Assembly (NCBI GenBank): GCA_963920525.1
Contig: OY986437.1
Location: 97,403,175 to 97,467,174 of the forward strand
DNA from: Dichetophora obliterata
Taxonomy: Eukaryota; Arthropoda; Insecta; Diptera; Sciomyzidae
Direction: 5' to 3'
Length of the DNA stretch: 64,000 bases
Position 1 is the stretch's first letter. Every line of letters starts with the position of its first letter. Of this stretch, positions 55,765 through 64,000 are shown piece after piece. The translations under genes and the position numbers were made by a program. The notes beneath the pieces are model-generated. The model did not search any database, was not told where the DNA came from, and saw only the letters and a list, made by a program, of their open reading frames with translations.

Positions 55765-58565
55765 ATTTGTAGCAATATTATCAGAGAAGGAATTAGAAAT
55801 TGTTATAACAAACATACCAACGGAAGTAATGAAAAACATCACTCTAAAAAGATTTTGTTGAAATTTACTACAATACTTGTAGGCAACAGTTTTGCGGCTG
55901 TTGCTGTGGTAAATATACACACCTTCTAAAATTCAACATGCGCTTAACTTTTTACATTGTAGTAAAATTCAACACTGAATAGACTATTGATGTTATAGTC
56001 ATATTAAATATGACTGCATTATTTCTTTCCAACAAGTGTAGTAATATTTCATAATATACTAGTCTCATTGAAGTTAATTTTAACAATTTTGGAGTAATTT
56101 TAATCCTTATTTTATAACAATACAAAAAATATTTCTGCTTCAGTTTAAAACTCAACATTTGTTTTGTAAAGAAAAAGGGCAGTTAAGTTCAACATTTTTA
56201 TTAGCGTTTTTCACAGGTATGAAGGTTGACGTCATTTTGATTATGTCACTTTGTATGGGTGATAAACGTAGTTTGTATTAAATTTTTCCAAATTGTGAAT
56301 CCATGGTACGCATCGAATACCTTAGTTTATATCACACCCTAACTACAAAGGGGCCACAACTCAACATTTTCAGGAGAAGCAAAAAACAGTTTGTTTTTTA
56401 GGCGACTCCATTAGAAACAAACAGATAAAGATTTCTTGAAATTAAAGAGAATGAAAAAATTTAAGCTAAGCTTAAGTTATGCATCTCAGACACAATATCT
56501 GCCTGATCAACACTATTCATTGGAAAAAGTATTACTTCAGAAGTGTGCAAGAAATGAGTTTAAATTTGACCTTGGAAATATCGATGAAATCTATTAAAAG
56601 ATGTTAAACAATAATGTTTTTTTCGTTACAAAGATAAATATGTTAAATTTACGTAATTGACGAAGCGATGACGTAGCATGCTTATTCAATCGATTCTTTG
56701 TCTCGCTTTTTTGCTTAGAACTAAACACATCTGCGGCAGCTCCAATGTTCTTAACTATACATTATTACATCGCTTATTACATCTAATTGAGGGATAGTGA
56801 GTGGGCAAATTTTTTTCCAACATAATTCCTTGCTTTCATTTAATTTTTATTTAAAACCTCAATTTATATAGCATCATACTTTGGCATCATAATTCTAATA
56901 CATATTTCTTAAACAATTCAATCTGGAATTTTGCAAATTTTCATCTAAGATAAACGTTTTTACGACCAGAAAACTCAACATGTTGTTCCTTTTTTGGTTC
57001 ACAAACACTCAAACTATTACCGGCAGGCATGCTTAACCTTTAGTTGCTCTGAAGTATTTATCACTTAAACGTTCTGATGGCTAAGATATTTAATGAAATT
57101 CCTTTTAACGCGCTTCTCTATAGAACAGCAACAAGAAGAAAAACAATAACAAACAAAAGCAAGCATAAAACAATAACAATAAAAGTGTGTCCGGGTCATG
57201 TTAATGAATCTTTGGCATTTTCCAGAAAAAAAGCAGCTGTTGATGCTGTTGGTTTTGTTGACTTGCTTTGAATTTCACAAAAATAATTAGTTTTTTTTTT
57301 GTTTTGGCCAAATTTCATATGCGCAAAAGATAACAAACAAGGTCATTACCTTTGGTCATGCGTTATTTAATTGGTGTCAATAATATGCATATGGAGCAAG
57401 GACAGAATAACATAAACAGGAAAATATCTACTTGTTTAGAAAATGAGATGTGAAACATATTTACTGGATTCTCTTGGACAAGAACTCAATCTTCTTCGTC
57501 ATGCAAGACCATTGGTCATATCTTGCCATTGGCTTATGCATTGGTTTAATGTTTATCCAGCAAGCACTCTGGGTCAATGTTTTTGGAAAAACAATATTTT
57601 TGTAGTATAATTTTCAAAAACTTTCACAAGTTCGTCAAAGTATTAAGATGAAGTATGAATAGTTTACTTTTTATTCATTTTTTTCAGTAGAGAGCAAACA
57701 CAGCAATGTAATTTTTATTATGTCTTAGATTTTGTAGTGGGCTAGAATACAAGTAAGAGCTTAATTTTTTTAACATTTTGAACAGATACACAGTCTGTCA
57801 CTTGAGACAACTTGAGACAAAGTAATTATTTTATAAGACGATGATTTCAAAATGTTACGCTCTGATTGCGAACAAATCAGTTTATCTGAAAATTAGTTTC
57901 ATTCAAATAGTGACTTTTTGATGCACTCCAAATGTGTTGTAGGCGAAAAGATAAGAGGTGCTTTTATTGGAAAACGTTTTAATAAGTTATTGAACAATGA
58001 ATTACAAAACTTTTGTTAAGGCCAGGTTCTCATGAAACTCGACCAAAAAACTCAATTATTTTCTTTTTAAATTTTTTCGATAGCTTAAGATGTAGAGAAT
58101 ATTATCCAAAAGCGGTGTGACCGATAATAATGGCATGTAAAAGTTATCGCATACTAAAGGAACCCATATTTTTATAAGCGCACTCGAAAAAATTGTCAAC
58201 TAAATCTTAAAACGCGTTTTTTGAAAAATCATGTTTTGTAACTCGTCTCCACGATATCTTAATAGCTACTCTGTAGATTAACTGTAGAGCGAAAACTGTA
58301 AAAAAACGGTTCTAAAAATTCACATGTCTGCCATTTTTGTAATTTTTAACTATTTATTGATGTCATAGGTTAAAGATCCAATAAATATAATGTTATTTAT
58401 AAAATTGTGGTATTGTTTATATCTGATGACATGAACGTGCTGTGCGATGGAGACCGTTCGGGTAACTTTTTTTTTCAACTTGACGTTTGACGGCATAGAC
58501 TGGCTAAAAAATGGTGTTTTTGGAAAAAATAATGAAACTTTTGATTCAGAATTAGCAGACTCATA
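55765..58565. other. non-coding stretch
   Basis: No gene recognised. A fragment of the TAGGCGTGG family (TATGTCACTTTGTATGGGTG) is at 56243. Short frames such as 57077-57271 have no family resemblance. Confidence 0.45.
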
Positions 58566-58625
58566 CGGTTTTTTATTTTTTATTTATTTATTTATTTTAT
58601 TTATTTCCAGCCGGTGTTACTCGAG
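58566..58625 (-). repeat. possible LINE 3' tail
   Basis: A (TTTA)n tract followed by CCAGCCGGTGTTACTCGAG resembles the junction at 60905-60970, where T-rich repeats lead into CCGGCACAAC at the 3' end of the LINE. It may be a severely 5'-truncated relative on the minus strand. Confidence 0.35.
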
Positions 58626-59389
58626 AGTCATTTGTATAAACTTATCAATTAAATGTTTTTTAAATTTTGGAATAATGAAAAACATGTTGAATTTTATTTG
58701 AACGCTACCGTTACAAAGATAATCGAAAGAACTTTAATCCAAAAAAGTTCTGGAAAATTTTGGTCTTTGCAGATTCCATCTCTTGCGGTGAGCAAAAAAT
58801 TAAAAAAAAATTTAAATAAAGTTTTTTCTAAATGACCTTGTTGATTTTTTATGATTTAAATACAAATTCTTAATGTTTGATAGTTTAAATCAGACTTGAT
58901 TTTAAATACAAATTCTAGTTGTTTGATAGTTTAAAATCGTTTATTGAGCTTTAGGTAGCATAAAGACTAAAGTTAAGTAAAAATACACCAAATGTGAAAA
59001 TATAAAATGGGAGAAAAACTGAGAAATTGACACTTCAATTCTCATCGCCAACGGGTGTCACAAAAATATCTGATGAAGTCTTTAGCAAGGCCGAAATTGC
59101 AATAAAATCAGCTAGTGATTTTTTCCTTTTCATGTTGAAAAAACGTTGTTGTTGCTGTTTCTTTGGAAAGATTCGTAAGAATAATTAATTGTTCTAGCTT
59201 TCACCTAAAGCTCAATAAAGGATTTTAAAATAATTTAAATATTTACTTAATCTTAAAACTAGCAAAATTAACTTTCAACAATATAAAAGTTATGGTGGAA
59301 CTCAATGGGCCCTTGAGGATATGGACATTGACATATGAACATCTAAACAAAAATTTATATTAAAAAATATATTGAACTTTTAACAAAAA
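58626..59389. other. non-coding stretch
   Basis: No gene recognised. GTTTGATAGTTTAAA with AAATACAAATTCT is duplicated at 58857-58890 and 58902-58935. Confidence 0.4.
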
Positions 59390-59530
59390 AAAAAAAAAAA
59401 AAATTAACGAAATATATTAAAAACAGTGGAGATATTGGCATTAAAAGTAAAAACTTTGATTTTCATACAATTTTTTCTCATTCTTAGCTATCAATGTTTT
59501 ATGAAAAATTCGCCGTACTAATAGTGATTG
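59390..59530. repeat. dispersed repeat, copy A
   Basis: GAGATATTGGCATTAAAAGT, ACTTTGATTTTCAT, TTTTTTCTCATTCTT and AATGTTTTATGAAAAA match, in the same order and orientation, the copy at 62705-62840. It is preceded by an A18 run. Confidence 0.65.
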
Positions 59531-59547
59531 TACTAAAATTTATATTA

Positions 59548-59961
59548 GCTGCGTTTTTTTCATGGGAGATCAGGATCGTATAATCGCATTTGCATGCAAA
59601 CTTAAAAACAACAAATGATCCGGCAAGTGAGCTGGACATTTAAATTGATCCAAAGTCTATGTTTTGAAGTGTTGAGGGCGCAACTGTGAAATTAGACAAC
59701 ACTTAGCCGTTATTGATGGTTAGATGACGCTATGACTGAAAAAACTGGCAGTACTGCATTATTTGACATTTTAAAAATTTGGTAGCAATAGCATTTTCGC
59801 AAAAAATTTCGAAAAATTTATCTGCCAGCTACATAAGAACATAAAAGGTACATCTGTAAGCAGAAAATAGCGCCATCTGTCTGTAAGTAGAAAACATAGC
59901 AAAAATTGATCTGAAGCGTTTTTTTCACAAATGATCTGATCTCCCAAGAAAAAAACGCAGC
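59548..59961. mobile_element. 414-bp TA-flanked MITE
   Basis: Ends GCTGCGTTTTTTTCATGGGA and, on the other strand, GCTGCGTTTTTTTCTTGGGA continue with GATCAG, about 28 bp with two mismatches. TA stands on both sides (59546-59547, 59962-59963). No transposase inside. Confidence 0.75.
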
Positions 59962-59963
59962 TA

Positions 59964-60904
59964 TTGAGTTAGCCAAACGTTCGAGGTTAAATTTGAAGAA
60001 AAATATGGTAGACATCATTCGGCTATTCACCGCAAGGGGTATAGTTTGTACCCAAAATACATACAAATGCGGCGCCATTTATCTGTAAATTTAAAGCTCA
60101 GATCAAAACTAATGAAATAATTGTTCTAAACAGATACGCACGTTTTATTATATCTCCATATAGCTGAAACTGATTACATGAAAATATTAATTTTTACAGC
60201 ATGCTATTCACGGTCATCTTTTCGATGAAATCGTGATATAAATACAACATTTAAAGTAACATTGTGAAAGAACTGAGTGACAACATAGTGACACAATAGT
60301 TAGAAGAAATAGAGCCATCCCAACAAAACAAATTTAACAGGAGGTGGGTGGGGAGGCAAAAAGCTAAGTAGATTACCATAAGGAAGATTTTACATAAACC
60401 AAAATGTTTGTAATTACTATAGACACACAACTGCGTTTTGAAATGTAAATGGAGAAGTTCAAATTATATAGAGAATTTTAAATCAAAACTCAGTTTTATT
60501 ACAATAATAGTCTAATATGAAAATATAGAATTTTAGCCATAACTTTTGATTGGAAAGAGATATTGGGGTTATTTTTTCACATATATTTTTTTTGAGACTT
60601 GAATTTTTTGTAAAAAATATAAAAACAACATTTTGAAAAAGAAATTTCGAGAAAAACATCAAAAGGGTACTTTGTTGTTTTGATGACAAAAACAGTAAAA
60701 TAATTTTTGCGCTTAACTGGAAGAACTTTTGCCAAAAAATGCTATGTCATATGAAAGGTAGGCAGATGTGCAATTTTTAATTGATTTAATTTTAACAACA
60801 AAAACAATTTTTGAGTAACTTTTTGAATAAAAAGTCAATATTTTGGACTTTTTTTGGCATAACTATAAAACAAAGTTACACTTACTTAAGGGTACAGTTC
60901 AACC
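59964..60904. other. non-coding stretch
   Basis: No gene recognised. The 68-codon minus frame at 60483-60689 has no family resemblance. Confidence 0.45.
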
Positions 60905-62700
60905 TATTTTTTTATTTTTTTTATTTTTTTTATTTATTTATTTTTATTTTATTTGAAAACCGGCACAACAAAGTTTAATAACCTTATTAGCAGTACCGGC
61001 AGCATGTAGCGTAAACAACGATTAAATATTTGACTTATAATATATAGTATTGCATAAAATATTAAAATCTAAGTTTAAGTTACATGATAATGAGAGTTGA
61101 AACGAACTAAACAGTAAAATTAAACATTTTCAAAACTTTAAATAAACAATTTCAAAACATAAAAATTAAGTGTGTTAGCTTTTGTGAAGTATAAAAAAAT
61201 AAATAAAAATATAAATATAACATTCATTAAGCATCCATCCTTTAAACATTTTATTTATTTGACATATTTGACTACTTAATATTACAGCGAAGAAAAGAGT
61301 AAAGCTAGTTTATTTTTAAATTGCACAGCGTTATCACACGATCTTAAACTATTAGGAAGTGCGTTCCAAAGACGAACAGAATGTACAAAAAACTGCCTCT
61401 CAGACGTTAAACATGAGACACGTAAACAATTAATCATATTAGTACGACTAGATCTAGAAAAGTTTAATCTCGAAAACAAATAACTGGGTTCTGAATTACA
61501 TACAATCTTATGCAACAATAAAAGCGTACGATAGTTCAGAAGATTATCAAAAGTTAAGCCATGGATTCTTTTAGCATACTGGGAAACATGGTCTCTTCTT
61601 TTCAGTCACAGTTTGCAAAAATTTCGCAGCCATATAGCATTGTTGGTATTAGATATGCTTTAGCAAGTAGCATTCGTATATTAAGAGGTGTAAAATACTG
61701 CGTAGTCCAAAGAACCCGAAGCATGCTGTAGACTTTCCCAACCGTATTACTTATGTGGTTATTCCAAGTTAACGTTCTGTTGAAGGTGACGCCTAGATTT
61801 TTTGCAGAGTCTACGTATTCAATGTTGCTTCCATTTATTGATAGGTGAGGAGCAGTGGAAACGTCAATGATTTTCTTCGAAATTACCAAACATTTTGACT
61901 TTGTTGGATTTAGGCTTAGTCCGTTTTTTACTGCCCAATCACCAATTTTTTCAAGAATACTATTTAGATTGTTGATACAGCTATAGATGCTCTCACGCTT
62001 ACAGTTAACGTACAACTGAACATCATCTGCGTACATATGGATCTTACAGTTTTCCAAAACACTAGGTAGGTCATTTATGTACAGTGAAAAAAAGAGAGGA
62101 CCCAGAACAGAACCTTGAGGAACACCTCTTGTAATGGGTAGAAAGACTGACGAAACGTTATTGGCGAAAACAGCTTGCGACCTATCAGAGAGATATGACG
62201 CAATAAGATCCACGGCAGATGGCGAAAAATTAAATAATTTAATAAGTTTAGTCTGTAAAATATTATGGTCGACTGTATCGAAAGCCTTAGAGTGGTCTAA
62301 TAGAACTAAGAACCCAACTTCATTGTCATCTATGCTAGTACGCAAGTCTTCAGTTACATCAATTAGAGCAGTGATACAACTATGTTTGGCTCTAAAGCCT
62401 GATTGCCTTTCAGTTATATAACGATTTCTGCGCAAGTGTGAGTTAATTTGTTGACTAAGTAACAATTCCAACGCTTTGGATACGAATGAAAGTATAGCTA
62501 TCGGGCGGTACTCATTGTGAGCCTTTGGTACTGGTATAATTTTAGCTTTCTTCCATTGTATCGGGTAAGTTGACTTAGTGAGCACCGTGTTAAAAATGTG
62601 AGTGAGATAAGGAAGGATCTTCGGAAGCAAAATTTTCAGGAAAATTGGACTAATATCATCAAACCCTATAGCGTAAGATTTTTGTAAAGTTATTGTATTA
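60905..62700 (-). mobile_element. 5'-truncated CR1/jockey-like LINE
   Basis: The 3' end on the minus strand is a degenerate (AAATAA)n tail at 60905-60956. The coding part stops abruptly at about 62700 within the RT (next to the AIGFDDISP block), where sequence of the dispersed repeat begins. Truncation at the 5' end with an adenine-rich 3' tail is the usual result of incomplete target-primed reverse transcription. The flanking repeat (62705-62840) has an intact relative at 59390, so the LINE probably inserted next to or into that repeat. Confidence 0.85.
61282..62700 (-). pseudogene. LINE reverse transcriptase, nearly intact, one frameshift
   Basis: About 365 open codons (62700 to 61602) carry the RT order: GFDDISPIFLKILLP, PIQWKKAKIIPVPK, YRPIAILSFVSKALELLL, ITERQSGFRAKHSC, FLVLLDHSKAFDTVDH, GVPQGSVLGPLFFSLYIND, HMYADDVQLY (active site at 62022-62033) and LSLNPTKSKCLVIS. 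A frameshift near 61600 leads to the C-terminal frame with RDHVSQYAKRIHGL-like text and SVRLWNALPNSLRS. All catalytic aspartates are present. The endonuclease and ORF1 are absent. The first ~20 residues before the AIGFDD block come from flanking repeat DNA. Confidence 0.9.
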
Positions 62701-62704
62701 AAAT

Positions 62705-62840
62705 TTTGAGCAAAAAAAATTTGAGTGAAATATATTATGTACAGCAGAGATATTGGCATCGAAAGACCAAACTTTGATTTTCATGTCGTTTTTTTCTCAT
62801 TCTTGGGTAACGATGTTTTATGAAAAAGTCGTTGTACTGA
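62705..62840. repeat. dispersed repeat, copy B
   Basis: Same-order match to 59390-59530: GAGATATTGGCATCGAAAGA, ACTTTGATTTTCAT, CTCATTCTTGGGTAACGATG and TTTTATGAAAAAGTCG. It directly abuts the truncated end of the LINE. Confidence 0.65.
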
Positions 62841-64000
62841 AAATTTCTCCAATTAAAAAGATATATCAGTGTTTATGATGTCAAAATAACAAAAATTTTT
62901 TAAATTAAATACACAAAAAATTTTAATATTAAAAAGCATTATAATAACCGTTATTTGGAAAATTTGGAAAATTTTGGAGAGGGCGTGGCAAAAACTAAGT
63001 ATGTAACATTTTTAGTTAGGATAGACTTAATATGTATATTTAGTTTGAGCGAAATCCATTGAGCTTTTTAGATTTGTATAAAGGCCAAACAAACAAACAA
63101 ACAAACAAACAAACAAACAGAAAATTAGTTTTATTACTATAGATAAACTTTAAATTACCCAGATTTGGCAAGATGAAACAAAAGTTAAAAAGGAGGAAAG
63201 TAAAGTGAGAAAGTAGAAATTATTTAATAGTGTTATTAGATACGAAAACTTGCGATAAATTTTTTTAAACAAATCCAAAATATAACTTTTTTCATTTTTT
63301 GTGTTAATAAACGCACATGAAAAGGGTATTGCAAGAATAATGCACCTTTCTTCTCTCTATTATCATTAGTAATGACATTGCCAAAGTGGCGTAAGCACCT
63401 TTTTTTAGGTTTCACCCCTTAATTGCTAAATATAAGCATCATAAAATACTATGCCAAAAGTGGGAGCAACCTGAACTTTTAAAAAAACATACAAATGTGG
63501 AAGACAACGATATAACCTAAAAATTTTTATTTGAAAATAGATTGAAACTCTCATTATTATTTAATACAATACCGAATATAACACTCAAAATAATCCCAGT
63601 TTTATTAACGAAAAAAATTTTGAAAAAAATAATTTCGTAATATAAAATAAGCTCTCATTTATATTACGAAACCTTCGAGGATTTAATGAAATATTTTCGT
63701 ACTGCAAAACACTATTAAAATATTACAAATTTTTCGTAAAATTTTAAGAATAAATTCGTAAACTTTAAGAAAAATTTCTTTGTATTCACAAAATTTTTGA
63801 GTTTTGTTTACGAAAGACTTTCGCACACCAAAATCACGAAATATTTCTTTATATATAAGCTATATTTCGTATATTTTTCGTATGAAGTGTTTTGGGTGTA
63901 TCGCAATCCTACTATTTTTGTGAATGTCCGACTAAGAACAAAATTTTTTTACCAAATCACGCACTCATCAACAGTAAGATACGCAAATTTTAATTGTGAT
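62841..64000. other. non-coding stretch
   Basis: No gene recognised. A (CAAA)n microsatellite lies at 63088-63120, preceded by AGCGAAATCCATTGAGC, likely the end of a dispersed repeat. TTTTCGTA/TACGAAAA words are dense at 63660-63890. Confidence 0.5.
63088..63120. repeat. (CAAA)n microsatellite
   Basis: Eight consecutive CAAA units after GGC. It probably is the 3' tail of an old dispersed element. Confidence 0.85.

Noticed and set aside
1..64000. CRISPR array or bacterial operon
   Set aside because: No regular spacer-repeat pattern; introns, SINEs and insect transposons show the DNA is eukaryotic.

Overview
This is a stretch of AT-rich eukaryotic DNA, almost certainly from a true fly (Diptera). 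I favour a calyptrate such as a blowfly or house fly, but the species is not established. The grounds are very short GT-AG introns (55-66 nt), a dense mix of Tc1, irritans-type mariner, piggyBac, hAT, RTE and jockey-like elements, tRNA-derived SINEs carrying the 'CCGTTCGGAGTCGGC' body I recall from fly SINEs, and the 'TAGGCGTGGTTTTC' tandem repeat with its 'GACGGACAGACGGACATGG' tail, common in fly intergenic DNA. No complete host gene is visible. The window reads as an intergenic or intronic transposon graveyard in which elements are often nested.

0-17 kb: a tandem ~150-bp repeat interrupted by a SINE with a 14/15 target duplication (1.9-3.3 kb); small inverted-repeat elements; a ~2.0-kb hAT-type element (6.5-8.5 kb); two small C-terminal gene fragments (10.3-10.8 kb); a fold-back element (11.0-11.6 kb); a decayed RTE LINE (13.8-16.6 kb, minus strand). 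16.6-24.6 kb: a TA-flanked MITE, a TTAA-flanked piggyBac-type MITE, a second ~2.0-kb hAT that keeps the transposase dimerisation tail, two unexplained open segments that look like exons, an irritans-mariner relic, an 871-bp TA-flanked palindrome and another TA-flanked MITE.

24.8-28.2 kb holds the most interesting object: a 3.4-kb DNA transposon with ~37-bp terminal repeats and a possible ATAT duplication. It carries one three-exon transposase-like gene of about 710 codons, with SDNC and GHTQNEGDSVH motifs, broken by two frameshifts. I recognise the protein type as a DDE-like family known mainly as domains of unknown function.

30-36 kb: an 1.1-kb inverted-repeat element abuts the TTAA end of a piggyBac element, and a Tc1 element with a double (IR/DR) repeat in each end sits in the piggyBac leader. 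Both transposases are dead. 41.9-44.0 kb: a 2.1-kb inverted-repeat unit encloses three cleanly spliced exons of a coiled-coil-like gene fragment, itself hit by two MITEs. 44.6-48.5 kb: a jockey-superfamily LINE split inside its endonuclease by a hAT element with a perfect 8-bp duplication. 52.2-53.2 kb: a SINE copy next to a perfect 669-bp (TTATGG)n array. 60.9-62.7 kb: a 5'-truncated LINE with a nearly intact reverse transcriptase, minus strand.

No rRNA gene, functional tRNA gene, CRISPR array or bacterial feature is present. Boundaries given for elements come from terminal repeats and target duplications read by eye; family assignments come from motif recognition without any database search.
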